From: Gracilaria gracilis
Taxonomy: Eukaryota > Rhodophyta > Florideophyceae > Gracilariales > Gracilariaceae
DNA length: 64,000 nt
Direction of reading: 5' to 3'
NCBI GenBank assembly: GCA_030374805.1
Contig: JARGSG010000028.1
Span: forward strand, 620,001 to 684,000
Shown here in pieces: positions 31,116 to 42,988 of this stretch. Below the pieces are notes generated by a model. The model ran no database searches, was not told the DNA's origin, and saw nothing but the letters and a program-made list of their open reading frames with translations. Within the stretch, counting starts at the first letter, position 1, and each line of letters starts with the position of its first letter. Position numbers and translations under genes: made by a program.

Positions 31116-32975
31116 TTGAGACACCGTTCAGACGGCCGTCCACGCTCCACCATGGGAGTTCATAACCACGTCCCCCTCGACGGGGTTGCCGAGATAAGTT
31201 CGGAACCACGCACTCCACCGCCTGTTACACCATCTTCCTCAGCGCCCAACTCCCCAACAATGTCGCACAACAACCCTCACCAACCTCCGAGTGCCCCTCC
31301 GTCTTCGACGGCACGCATGCAAGTCTCGAATCCGCCGTTCCGGTCCGTGCCTCTTCCGCAAGCGGCGGCAGTTTCGCAACCCGGGTCTTCCGGTCAAGGT
31401 CCTGCGCCTGCACAAGGTGCTGGTCCTGCCCCTGTGTGGGATCGGTTCAACATCGACTTGCCCGCTTCCGCGGCTGGCTGGCCGGCTCTCGGTACTTTGC
31501 GCATCCGGGATCCTCACCGGCATAGTGCGATATTCGCCCAGGCACCCTGGTTTGACGCCGAAGCGCTCTCGGACACCGAGCTTATCGAATCCTACACCAT
31601 CGATGGCAATCTCCCTGGCGGGCTTCCGGTAGACGTGACCCGTTCTTGGGACTGGCGCGCCCGCGTGGCGGTGAATCCGAGTTGCCTATTCGTAGGTCGG
31701 CACGAGTCGCGGCAGTTTGCTCGAAACGAGATGGCCCGTATCGGGTACGCGCGGCACTTCCGAGCTCCGAACGAGCATCCTGTGCCGGAACAGTACCGGT
31801 ATGACGTTGCGCGATACCGAACATTCGGCGAAGTCGGCTACGGCGACTATCTTGCCAACGCGTTGGACGAGATCGACCGATATTCGGATACCGTACAGCC
31901 TCACCAGGATTTTATACTGTGGGCTCGGCCCATTCTTCGCGCCGAGTTCCGGTATCTCCGCCGTCCAGCACGGTCAGCCTTCTTGGAAGGACTCCGCTTT
32001 GAGCGGAAGTGGCGCTCCCGTTTTGGGATTCTGGCGCCATACCAGTGTTCTGAAGTCGAACGACTGGCTGGGCACGCCCGCCGAGGACGGTACATGCAAC
32101 TTCCAGACTTCTGGCCGGCCGTCGAGGTCCCACGAGGGTGTTACGTGGAGCTCCCGCCCTGTATTACATACATCGGGTCGTACTTCATGAACAATCCGCC
32201 TCGCGGCCTTTGGAGTCTCCTAGCCACTGAATGGACTGTCCGCGTAGCGGCGTATCTCCTCGTCGAGGCGTACGACGCTTACCGTCTGTGGCATATTCCG
32301 GGTCTCATCCGGCAATCAATCCGTAACTTGGACCTTTCCGAAGTACTCGGCTCAGTGCGCAACGCTCGTGAAGCAACCCAACTGGTGGGCGTGATCGACC
32401 AGATTGACTGGGATGAAGTGCCTGCCAACCAGGTATCCGGTGGGGTCCGCCGGCCGAACGACCGCTCTCCGGGACGTACTGTCAATGCCGGCGATTTCGT
32501 CTACTTTGACCCATGGGAATGGGAAGTAATCGGACCCGCCGAAGCGGCTGAGCGTCGCCGAGGAGATCGGTATATCCCCGAGGGGCACCCGCGTGGGTTC
32601 ATCTACGTCGATGACGGCGACGATGACCCTGTAGAGGGAGGAAGCCCCATGGACGAGGGAAGCCCAGCGGGCACAGTGGAAGAACAACAGCCCGAAGCGA
32701 CGGGAGAGGGCGACATTGTCGAAAACGTCGACCCACCCGCTGAAGCGGCTCCTGATCCAACAATCCCCTGGGGGCAATCTGTGGCGACAACCGATGACGT
32801 CGGCGCTACCATAACGCCACGTGCGGTGGTTATTCGCGACTTCCTACGAGGTGTAGGTGTGGCCGTACCGGATACGGTGACCGACGAGTCGGATCTGCAA
32901 GCGATTGCAGCGCAACACTTCTCCGGCGCTCCCGGCGGTGGCAACACCCCAGGTGCTGGGCCATCTGGCGCTTAG
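31116..32975 (+). CDS. Accessory ORF antisense to gag-pol of the gypsy element
   Basis: A 619-codon open frame on the strand opposite to gag-pol, beginning 17 bp inside the LTR. The N-terminal ~130 residues are Pro/Ser/Ala-rich and disordered-looking. A compact middle of about 330 residues follows, with RYDVARYRTFGEVGYGDYLA, QDFILWARPILRAEFRYLRR, GCYVELPPCITYIGSYF, WSLLATEWTVRVAAYLLVEA, YRLWHIPGLIRQSIRNLDLS and GDFVYFDPWEWEVIGPAEA. The tail is acidic and then Ala/Gly-rich. No membrane helix, signal peptide or zinc motif is seen, so it is not a typical envelope. I know no family. A diverged homologue sits in the same place and orientation in the element at 60.3 kb, which argues for a real, selected protein. 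Antisense extra frames are known in some plant gypsy lineages (Grande, RIRE2 type). It looks whole. Confidence 0.75.
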   Translation: MRHRSDGRPRSTMGVHNHVPLDGVAEISSEPRTPPPVTPSSSAPNSPTMSHNNPHQPPSAPPSSTARMQVSNPPFRSVPLPQAAAVSQPGSSGQGPAPAQGAGPAPVWDRFNIDLPASAAGWPALGTLRIRDPHRHSAIFAQAPWFDAEALSDTELIESYTIDGNLPGGLPVDVTRSWDWRARVAVNPSCLFVGRHESRQFARNEMARIGYARHFRAPNEHPVPEQYRYDVARYRTFGEVGYGDYLANALDEIDRYSDTVQPHQDFILWARPILRAEFRYLRRPARSAFLEGLRFERKWRSRFGILAPYQCSEVERLAGHARRGRYMQLPDFWPAVEVPRGCYVELPPCITYIGSYFMNNPPRGLWSLLATEWTVRVAAYLLVEAYDAYRLWHIPGLIRQSIRNLDLSEVLGSVRNAREATQLVGVIDQIDWDEVPANQVSGGVRRPNDRSPGRTVNAGDFVYFDPWEWEVIGPAEAAERRRGDRYIPEGHPRGFIYVDDGDDDPVEGGSPMDEGSPAGTVEEQQPEATGEGDIVENVDPPAEAAPDPTIPWGQSVATTDDVGATITPRAVVIRDFLRGVGVAVPDTVTDESDLQAIAAQHFSGAPGGGNTPGAGPSGA

Positions 32976-33465
32976 GCCTCCCAAGGAGGGTGATCGTAAC
33001 TTGAGATCGACCCCAGTAGCGAGGGGCAAAGCCCCGTAGTTGAAGTAAACTCCTCCGGCTTGTGCCGGCTTGGCTTTGAATTTTCTTCTGCTCTCCCCCT
33101 TCTCAGTGGGCAGTACCTCATGCGAGGCTGTTGCGAATGACCCACGAGAGAGGGGCTAAGCTTCCGCTGTGAGCGGCTGTAGCATCATAACTTCATAGTC
33201 TTCCTTCCAGTATCCTGGCTCCTCTTCCTTCTTCTAGGCTTCGATCTTCTTCTTCTCCACTGTAGTGGCTTCCGCATTTCGCGGCGTATTTGCTCAACAA
33301 GAGCTGTCTGCTCAGAGCGACTTGGTCCGCCTGCGGCGGCTTAGTGATCTCAACTTAACTTAGCTGCATCCGCTTGAAGCGGCATATCCTTGCGTAATGC
33401 AATACTGTCCGCATGAGGCGGTATATTCCGTCTGAGACGGCTGGGCTCAATTGAGACGTGGGCGG

Positions 33466-33660
33466 TCAACCCACTTGGGCTTTGTCCAGCGTAGCCGGTA
33501 TCGGTGTCCGTGTGCGACGGTGGTACTGCAAGACCTTCGAGCGAGGCAAATGCTCAATAGGCTCGTGCGTATCCTCTGAAGAGGCATAGCCGTACCAACG
33601 GACTCGATACAGTAGTTCCCCGTCAGGGGCGTAGCCGTGACTTACCAGACGGTCGATAAC
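33466..33660 (-). other. Chromodomain of the gypsy polyprotein
   Basis: At the C-terminal end of the pol region: YVIDRLVSHGYAPDGELLYR, VRWYGYASSEDTHEPIEHL and VLQYHRR, the chromodomain pattern (E.I...R...G...YLVKW.GY....TWEP...L). In chromoviruses this module directs integration to marked chromatin. The same block recurs in the second gypsy element at about 63.66-63.88 kb. Confidence 0.85.
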
Positions 33661-36600
33661 ATATTCCTCATCGAGGACCTTCCGCTCTGTGTGCGGCTTG
33701 GTCGAGGAATCCTCTTTCGAGGCGTCATCGCTCCTGTTCCCGTCGTGGGCATCGTCAAATGTAGGCGGCTTCCGTCCTGACGGCAACACATCCTGTACAC
33801 CAGGCAAAGGCGACGTTGACCATGGTGTTTTCCTGACTGTCAGGCTTCCAGTTTCCTGGTTCTTCTTCCCATGCTGCTGGGCTGTGAACGGACTTCGTTC
33901 TTTTCGCATGGCGAGCTTCCGGCGTTCCGGCATAATCTCCCGTTGCGACGGTGAACGGTCCGCAAAGCGGTGCGCCAGCGAGTGGTGCTGCAGCACGTGC
34001 CGTGGCGGCGGTTTGCCGCGCGCTGCGGTTGCTGAGCTGTGCGCCGTTGCACGGCTGGCGTTTGCCGATTCAAATTCGGAATTTTTCGACGTTCCGTTTC
34101 TCGGCACTGTCAGCCTAGCAGGCGGCACTCGGCTTGCGACAGGCACGTGTCGTACGCGTGCGCTGTCATCCTCCACAGGAGGCGGTTCGCCCACGGAGCT
34201 TGACACTCTGAGTGGTGCGTGCGCGTCTGCAGTACTCGACTGTTTTCCACTTACTGTGGCTTCACGGATTGCCGAAGCGGCGTTTGTTTCCGTACTTTTC
34301 CCGGCTTCATCCCTTGATGCTTCGCTAAAATCTCCCGAAGTCGGGTCTGCCGTAACAGTACGGTCTTCACTAACTAACTTCTCTCCTTCCGGACTTCCGG
34401 CCTTGCGATTCACCACGGTGGTGCTTTCCAACTCAGGCTTCCGTGGTAACGGCGCGTCGTTCTCTTCCGGTCTTCCGGCTTCGATCGTCACCGGAGCGGC
34501 GTCCTTCTCCGAAGGCCTCAGCGAATCTGTGCGACTCTTCCGGCTTTCCGGCAGCATGTCACGTACCATATCGGTTCTGTGCTCCCGTTCTCGGGCCTGC
34601 GAACGTAACTCCTCCTCTTGAGGCTTGCGCGGTACCTGCGCGTCGTCCTCTTTCTTCCGGTTCTCCGGCTGCGTGTCACGCGTCCGCGTGCGACTGCGTG
34701 CGGCAGAGGCCTGCGAAGGCGACTCCGTTTCCGACGGCGACAACGGCAAGGAACGATCTGCCGCCTCTCCCTCCTCAGTTGGAGCGTCGGGGGTGGTGGT
34801 CAGTATCCCCGGAGGGGCCAATATCCGCGTGTGCACATGAGCGGCAGTTGCGACTGGTGCGTCTACTTCCGGCTTAGCTGGCAAATCAGCGAGACCGCGT
34901 TCCGGATGCGGCAACAAAGACAGTTGAGTGCGAGTTCCCGCTTCGGCGGCAGTTTCCGTCTCGACGGCTGTTTCCATTGTAGGTGCGGTAGTAGCCGACG
35001 ATGGCGGTTGCGATTCCTGTGAAACAGGCTTTGGCGCAGGCGTTACGCGATCTCGCGAATAACGCTCGTGCGCACCCTTGACATCAAGGACTACCGTAGT
35101 GTCGGTCGTAGCAATTACCTTGTAAGGTCCATCCGCAATCGGCGAGAGCTTATGCCGTTTCTCTTTCTCCGGATTATAGTACTCTTTCCTTAAAAAGGCA
35201 TACTCCCCTTCCTTGATCTGCGGGGCGTTCTTACGCAGCCTTGCGTCGAAATTCCGCTTGTAGGCGGCCTGTGCTTTCGCAATGTTCTGCCCAACTGTTG
35301 GGATAATCTTCTTTAGCCAGTCCTTCCAGGCGTCCCTGTGTAGACGGGGCGAGGGGAACTTATCCAACGTTGGCTGTGGCTCGATAGCCACCGAAGGTGG
35401 AACGCGTGATAGCACAAGCTCGAACGGCGAGATCTGCGTAGTACGATGAACCTGCGTGTTGTAGGCATATGTCACCGCATCGGTGTACTGATCCCATTCC
35501 GACGGATGCTCGGCAACAAACGTCCGCAATGCATTGAGCATAGTGCGGTTAAATCGCTCAACCTGCCCATTACTCTGGGGATGATAGGTAGTCGTGAACC
35601 AGTTTTGTATCCGCAAGATGCGGCAGACGTCCTGAAAGAACTTAGCCGTAAACTGCGGTCCATTATCCGATAGTAGGTCAATCGGCGGTCCGTAGACAAA
35701 AACCCAGTTAGTAACGAAAGCTTGGGCGACCGCACTGGCGGTAACCTTCTTTAAAGGCACAGTCCGCACCAGCTTCGAAAAGCGGTCGGTGATAACGAGC
35801 AAAAACCGGTTTCCCCCGGCGGGTGCGAATGAACTCGCCGAGCAAGTCAATTGCCACGAACTCGAGTGGGGCCCTAGCAGGGAAGAGTACCAACTTCTTG
35901 GAATACTTCCGCAATTTGACGCGGTTCTTCGCACAGTCCGAACATCCACGGACAGTGGCGTACGCGTCGAAAGCCATCGCTGGCCAGTAAAAGTCCTTCC
36001 GTAAGGTGTAGTACAACTTCCTGCCACCAGGGTGGGCTGACAACTTCGCATAATGCGACAAATGCAGTACTCGTGACTGAAGAGTGTGCGGAACCACAAT
36101 CTGTGGCCTGTTTCCGACAGTTCGGATTAGAAATCCTTGGTCGTTCTCGACGAAAGGCAACTGAGCTCCACCGTTTAAACGGCTGCGAATCTCCGTACAA
36201 AAACGGTCAGTGTGTTGCTCCCTGATGAGCTCTTCCGGAGTAATCGGTACAAAAGAGCCCGGTTCGGGTTGCGCGCCTGACACGGCTAACACAGCATCAT
36301 AGATGTCCCATCCTTCCGATCCTTCATCGGCATCGTTCGAGCCATCTTCCGCGAGGAAGCACGGTATCTCCAGATCATCAACTGGCGCAGCTTCGGCCTC
36401 TGTCTCTAAGCGGGACAGTGCGTCAGCCTGAGTGTTCAGGAGTCCTTTCTTGTAGCGGATTTCAAAGTCGAATTCCGACAAGCGAAAGTCTCCACCGCAT
36501 CAAGCGGCCAGATGGCTCTGCAATAGAGAGTAGCCAGCGCAAGGCCGAATGATCGGTATGAACCACGAAGTGATTCCCCATAAGATAGGGCCGCAGTGTC

Positions 36601-39600
36601 TGTAATGCCCAGACGACTGCCAAGCACTCCTTCTCGGATACCGAGTAATTCCTCTCGTGAACGTTGAGGCTTCGTGACCAATAACCAATTGGCAATCGCT
36701 CGCCATCTTCGGTGGTCTGGAACAGTGCGCAACCAACCTGGTAGTCGCTAGCATCCGTATCGACGGCGTACGGTAAACCAGCCCTAGGCAGGGATAAAAC
36801 AGGTGGCGATGTCACCGCGTCAACCAGAGACGAAAAAGCCGCAGCTTTGCGGTCGTCGAACGCTTCCAGTTGTACTGGCTGTCCCTTGCGGAGAAGCTCG
36901 TTCAGAGGTGAAGCAATATCCGCAAAGTTCGGGATGAAGCGGCGATAGACGTTGCACAAGCCGAGAAAAGATCGGAGTTCAGTCTGCGTCCTCGGATGCT
37001 TAGCCTCTTTGAGGGATTTCACACGTACTTCGTCTATCGACAGCCGTCCTGGACGGATGACATGGCCGAGATACCTGACGGTTTCGGTAAAGAACTCACA
37101 CTTCTTGAGATTAAGCGTAATGCCTGCATCGCGTAGGACTCGCATCACATCCCGTACGTGGGCCAAGTGCTCATCCAGGTTGCTGGAGTAGACAATGATG
37201 TCATCCAGGTAAACCAGGCAAGTCTTCCACTTGAAGCGGGCTAGCAAGATATCCACAGCTCTCTGAAATGTGGCTGGCGCGTTCGTTAACCCAAAGGGCA
37301 TCCGATTGAATCGGTACAATCCTTCATGGCAGACGAAGGCTGTCTTGTCACGATCTTCAGCCCTCACGGGAACTTGCCAATAACCCCAATTCGCGTCTAG
37401 GGTTGTGAACACCTTCGCGTCGCCCAACGAGTCGATGCATTCATCCATTCGTGGGATAGGATATACATCCTTGACCGTTGCCGCGTTGAGCTTGCGGTAG
37501 TCGATGCAAAATCGCCAAGACCCATCAGCTTTGGGCGCGAGCACCACCGGCGATGCCCATGGTGACTGAGCCGGCTCAATAACTCCAGCACGGAGCATCT
37601 TCTCAACTTGAGCTTTCTCCTCTTGCCGAGCTGTCGGTCCTGCCCTGTAAGGGTGCTGTGAGATGGGCCGAGTATTCGGTAGCAAATCAATCCGATGTTC
37701 GGTGATGCCAATCTTCCCAAGGGAGCCATCCCACATGGGCGTGAACTCTTCGAGCATATGCCGCAGTTTATCGCGGTGAGTCTCTGGGACGTGATCAAGG
37801 TCCAGAGACTCAAGCTCCTTTAAGGCATTCTTCTCATTCACACCTTGTGCTTCTCGTTCATCATCCGATAAAGTCGGCTTCGCGTTATCCGATTCCGACG
37901 GTTCAAACTTCCTATCCGAATTGGTCGGTTCGAGCTCTCTCCGTTCCGCCTCTCCCTCCTCAGCTTCGAGGATCCCGAGAACTTCGGCAGTAGAAACCTG
38001 AGTAGGCACTATAGCCGCAGGATGCGGAAGCAATGAACCAATAACTTGGCTTCGTACCAACCGTTGGTGATAACGGCTGAAGTTTGCAACCAACACCTGA
38101 AAAGGCTTCTCGGGCTCAACAAAAACAATCCCATTTTCCAGGGCAAGTTGATGCTTCTCCTGCAACGCAGGCAGCGGTTGTACCGTTTGTAGGCCACACT
38201 GTGGAGATGTCACAGTGACCCAGGACTGCGACTCAGGCGGGATGCAAATAGACCGAGCCACTCGGAGCTTCGTGGACTTCCGTTCATCGGCGGTGGGCTC
38301 CTGCGCAGCAGGTAATGGAACTTGCTTCTTCAAAGCCCTTCTAAGGGGACGCCGAACGATCGGTACGCTCGTGCCGTCTTCCATTTCGACGGTTCTTGCC
38401 CGCGGTCGAATTGATTCGACGAAGCGGGTCGCAGAAGTCACATCCCAATATAACGGGCGCTGCTAACTGCATTGCAAACCAAGAAATCGAGCTTCACCAC
38501 GTAGCGGCCGAGCCTGACGAGCAGGTCGATGACTCCCACTGTCGAAAGTGGCCTGTTGTTCGCATCCGCAATATCAACGAGCGGCGTAGCACGAATACGA
38601 GACCGCAGATGCGGCGGAATGAGCGATTGAACCAAAAAGTTTGGACCAGCGCCTGTATCCAGCACAGACAACTGCCGAACCATATATTGGTCGGATACAC
38701 CAAGGTCGGCGTAAACTTTGTAGTTTCGTTTCGCCATGACCAGGACTCTATCCGGGAACCGGCTGTTCTTTGACCGTATCCACGGACGACGCAAGACACC
38801 AAGGTGCTCAGAGTCCACGTCTGTTGTGGCCATTTTCCTCGAAAGGATAGTGACCTGGGAGCGAGGCTTCTCAGCCCCAGGCGTACTTGACCCCGTCGCA
38901 GGGGACGCCTCTCCATTGCTGGAGGCTCCCGTGCTCAGTTTTTCTGAGCTTCGCCGCCAGTCTGCGGAGGTTGCGATTCCGCAGGAGCGGCTACGTTTCC
39001 ACCATGAGGTGGCTCCGTTCCCTGTTTCTCAGACTGAGTTTCCGCCTTCGCACGAAGGTACGATTTGTTGGGAACCACGTTCCCGTTCAGCGGGCGTCAA
39101 CAACTCATACTGAGGTATGATTTTCGCCATATCCCGGATGGGCATTAGACAATTCGGAGCGATGTGTCCATGCCTGTAACAGGTGTGGCAAATAAGGTGC
39201 CGGGGACCCGGAGGTTCCGGATTCGGCTGTCGGCGCTCCTGTCGTGGAGGATAGGGATCCCTCCAACCAGGACGTTGCGTACGATATCCGCCAGAATGCG
39301 GCACGTGCAATGCCGGGACTTGACGTCCGGCGTACAGAACGGCGTCTGCGTCAGCAGAAGACGGTTCCGTCGTCGACGGCAATTCCGATGTTGGCATAGA
39401 ACCATCGTCCTGTAACAGGTGAACGTTGTCGTACCCATCCTGGGCTGGTCCTCGTGAATGAGGCAAAGAAGAGTCTCTGCCCTCCAAGTGAAGGAGTCGG
39501 CGCGTATGCGTCTTAGTGCCGACACGTGCTCGGAATGCATCTCCCTCAGCTTGGGCAAATTGTACGAGTTCCAGATAGGTAATCCGGCGTTTATCTTCCC

Positions 39601-41103
39601 GACGACGGGCAACGAGAGTCCGAATCGATCGGTCTAAGCCATCAACAAGCATGGTGCATCGCTCGGCAGCAGAGTACACGTTACCACAGCGGTGAAAGGC
39701 CTTATTCAGGCGTGTGGAGTAAACAGTTTCCGACTCGTCGGCTTTCTGCTTCGTGTCTCGCAGCGCGAGTATAGCACCCCTGTATCGCATTGCCTGTCGC
39801 GTAAGAGCGTAGGAGATATTGTACCGCTTCCGGCCAGCACGTAACTCCTCCTTCGGAGGCTCGAGACGACCCACGAACCGAATTGTATTGGTCTTCGGCT
39901 AACCCCGTTAGAAAATAGGGCAGCGCGATGTAGGCCTGTGCCTCGCTCATCCGAAGTACTTCGGCTTCCGCTACGAAGCGGGCAAGAAAGTCCAAGACCA
40001 GAATTGGATCCTCCCCCGAGAACTTATGGGGCTTGAGTGTAAGCTCCATTTGGCGAAGATGATTTCGCACCTTGCCAGTTCCACGAGGAGTCCTCCGTGG
40101 CGTAGTGTCCTCTAGCCGATAAAATCGGTACGATAGTAGCTTCCGATACAGTAAGTTCGTCGGCTTCAGCTCCTTTAATCCAAGGTGTTTCCGTCCTTTC
40201 GTACGGCCTCGCGCAACGCCATATGTGGCTTCAGTAGCCCGAGAATGGGAAGCGCGATGACGAGAGCGGTCGTTCTCGCTTGCCGACGAATCGGATGAAG
40301 AAACCCCCTTGGTGGGCTTCCTCTTCAGAACGAGGAAGAAGAAGATGAGTCAGACTCCACTTTGACCTTCTTCTTTCGAGCCGGGCGATCCCGGGAGCGG
40401 TGCGAATGCTGAGAATGCTCAGAAGCCGGAACTCCGGGCACAACTGCATCAGCAATGATGGTTTGCTCGACCGTCTCCAGACGGGCCGCCAAGCGGTTTA
40501 AGCGTTCAGCAGCCTGCTCGTGCAGGGCAGCCGACACTTGTCGGTCTTCCATGATCTGGTTGACATCAGACCGTAGAACACGGACGTCGTCCGAAAAATC
40601 CCGAACATGGGCTTCATCAAGCCGTTGCCGGATCTTCGTTATCTCCTGACTCAGGCCAACCTGCGAACTCTGCAGGATTCGCACGTGGGCCTCAACTTCT
40701 CGGAGGGTAAACTCGTCGGACTTGGACGACATAGCTTCGGCCGCGGTAGCGGATTGTGCCGCAGGCGCGGATTCAGCGGGTCCACGAGTGGTGATGGGGG
40801 GCTCCGTATCAGAACGGGCACCCCGGGAAGCCGGATTCCGGTCGTCATTGCCTGAGACATCCAGGATATCCTTCGGCAACGGAGGCAAACTCTGCGAAAA
40901 TCCGGATGCTCCGGGCACAGAAGCAGCCTTAGAGGGGCCACCCTTGCCACGGGACGACATCGTTATCCGACACAGTCGGCCAATTCACAACCAGAGCGAC
41001 TTCCGAAAACGGACAATAAAGGAAACGTTGAAACGGGCACTCCCAACGATTGGGCTCCAAACAACAGAGCCGAACTCCAACGAATGTTGGCAAACAAAGC
41101 CGA

Positions 41104-41122
41104 TTCTAGGTCGGGAGACCAG
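41104..41122 (-). promoter_or_regulatory. Gypsy primer-binding site
   Basis: On the minus strand, two or three bases inside the 5' LTR, TGGTCTCCCGACCTAGAAT begins with TGG as expected for pairing with a tRNA 3'-CCA. The implied tRNA end would include TTCTAGGTCGGGAGACCA. I cannot assign it to an amino acid by eye. Confidence 0.7.
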
Positions 41123-41124
41123 TT

Positions 41125-41985
41125 TGTGGTGCAAAGCCCTCGACGGGAAACAACAAGCCGCGTCGCGGACGAGCACCTTAGGGTGTTCAGGCCCTGCTCC
41201 CTGTGAAGGGCAGTCGAGCGGCAGAACCCTCCGATAGGGCCAACACGAGCCGGGTGTAAGTCCGGGTGGCCCCGATCTGGGCGTGCAGTCGGAGGTGGAG
41301 GGGTGAAGAATCAGCTTTAGAAACCGACACTGTCGGACGAACCAATACGTATGGCAGTATCCAACCCAACGGAATGGGCAACGAGGGATCAACAAATGAG
41401 CCGCGCAGCGGAGCACTGACTCACGAGAGTGGGGCGGCAAGCCCAATACCAAAAGGGACAACCTGTATAACAGGGCGAAGCAGCAAGAGCCGTATGACGG
41501 AAGATGCACCAATGGTGACGGAAAAACAATAAAGAAATAGCCGTAACGACGGTCCAGAACTCCTCGATGGTAGAGGCGGTTGACAAGTCCGGATATGCGG
41601 CGACTTTCCCAAGAAGTGGGCTAGAGTCGGGCGCAAGCTGCGACAAGTCAGAGCCAAAGTCCTCCTTGAGGTTTACTTCCGTACAGTGGCGGCAAGTGCC
41701 GCCACTTATATACGGCACTTGAAAATATCAAGTAAATATCTAAGTAACCGGCACTGCCGGCCATGACACTACACGTGGACTACCCGTGAGGGATTGCCAC
41801 GGCGCACCCGACATCGGGCCATTGCAGACACACGTGTCTACAATTACTACCCTTCCTAGGCGCACCCCATAATGGGCATAATAAACTAATAACTAGTCAT
41901 ATCTAGCGGTGGCGAGACCGGAAACGGATCAAACTCTTATGAAGAGCTGTAACGCGCATCCCCTGTAAAGGGCCATTGCACTACA
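41125..41985 (-). repeat. Gypsy LTR (5' LTR in element orientation)
   Basis: 861 bp, the partner of 30239-31099. I see two differences over the whole length. It is followed by the target duplication CGCAG and then the remaining part of the copia element. Confidence 0.95.
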
Positions 41986-42852
41986 CGCAGAACTTCATCG
42001 GGCCAAGTCCATCTGTCACAGCCGGACACAATCGACGCCATTCTCGAAGAGACGAACATGGCCGACTGCAATTCCACCTGCACCCCGTATGCCAGCCTTA
42101 AGACACTGGACCAGCAAGAAAGCACCAAACCCTTGAGCGACACAAAATCAAGGACATACAGAAGCATATTAGGCGAAATCAGATACATCACAGACAGCAC
42201 ACGCCCCGACATAACTTACGCAACCAATCGCCTCTCTCAACATATGAACAAACCGCAAAAGCACCATTGGCAAGCCATGAAGACACTCCTGCGCTACCTT
42301 AAAGGAACCCGCACGCATGGACTACTGTTCTCACCAAAAACGAATACCCCATGTACACTTCTCGAAGTGTACAGCGACGCCGACTTTGCAAACGGAAAAG
42401 ATCGCAAATCAATCACAGGCAATGTCCACCTATTAGGAGACACACCTATATCATGGAACTCAAGCAAACAGAACGTAATAGCCCTTTCAACCACGGAGGC
42501 AGAATACATATCTGCAACAAACGCCACCCGCCACACCAAATGGCTTCGCAATCTTCTCGAGGCCATGACAATGGCGGAACCCGAAGCTACGCCCCACCGC
42601 ATCGACAACCAATCGGCCATACTGGTCGCTACCAACCAGGCCCCAACAAAACGAAAGAAGTATATTGACATCCGACACCACTTCTTGCAGCACCATATAG
42701 CGGAAGGAGCCATTGCCATATCCCGGGTCCCCACAACCGACATGTTGGCAGACATATTCACGAAGCCCTTGCACCGAGACAGATTTGTATCTCTACGACA
42801 TCGTCTCAACATAGCCCCAGCCCCAGTCAAAATGTGAATCACCACCGGGGAC

Positions 42853-42988
42853 TGTCAATCAGCAACTCATCTATTGCTGATCCACATTTTTCTCCTCGCC
42901 AATCAGCATTACAGTAGACACCACTAGATAAGCACCAGATGAGCGAGCTCACGAAGTAAACGGCTCCGGCCAGAGGTTCTTCTCCACA
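42853..42988 (+). repeat. Copia 3' LTR
   Basis: 136 bp, TGTCAATCAGCA to CTTCTCCACA, preceded by the short purine-rich tract CCACCGGGGAC acting as polypurine tract and followed by GAAAT. It contains the ~40 bp missing from the left LTR. Confidence 0.9.

Larger units (their letters stand above)
30239..41985 (-). mobile_element. Ty3/gypsy chromovirus-type element nested in the copia element
   Basis: 11.7 kb with two 861-bp LTRs (30239-31099, 41125-41985), TG...CA ends and a perfect 5-bp target duplication CGCAG (30234-30238, 41986-41990). It is transcribed on the minus strand: gag at about 41.0-39.0 kb with a CCHC knuckle (CHTCYRHGHIAPNC), protease at about 38.8-38.4 kb (VLDTGAGPNFLV), reverse transcriptase and RNase H at about 38.0-36.5 kb (YLDDIIVYS), integrase at about 36.4-34.9 kb, a long Pro/Glu-rich linker, and a C-terminal chromodomain at about 33.65-33.5 kb. 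The polypurine tract and primer site sit where expected. The LTRs differ at only two positions that I can find, so the insertion is young. The gag-pol coding region is nevertheless spread over several frames and looks broken, with about five breaks, some of which could be programmed frame changes. An accessory frame on the opposite strand occupies 31.1-33.0 kb. Confidence 0.95.
26643..42988 (+). mobile_element. Ty1/copia element (GalEa-like) split by a nested gypsy element
   Basis: Short LTRs (26643-26736 and 42853-42988) are flanked by the 5-bp duplication GAAAT (26638-26642 and 42989-42993). Without the nested insertion the element is about 4.6 kb. Parts in copia order: gag from about 26.96 kb, protease (GTFMLDSGAHPTHVT), integrase (SDTCGPVKPTSTHGN, DFRSDNAKEYTS, HQPQENSIAERFNR), reverse transcriptase interrupted near its end, then RNase H beyond 41.99 kb (VYSDADFANGKDRKSITG, STTEAEYISATNATRHTKWL, DIRHHFLQHHI). 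The order integrase before reverse transcriptase defines copia; the very short LTRs and the half-tRNA-type primer site recall the GalEa branch, which includes red-algal members. It is broken by the gypsy insertion; elsewhere its coding region looks open. The left LTR is shorter than the right by about 40 bp, by loss between two CAATCAGCA repeats. Confidence 0.93.

Noticed and set aside
33689-34621. 310-codon plus-strand frame opposite the gypsy pol linker
   Set aside because: Unlike the frame at 31116-32975 it overlaps coding pol sequence, is low-complexity Ser/Arg/Pro and has no counterpart that I can see in the second element.
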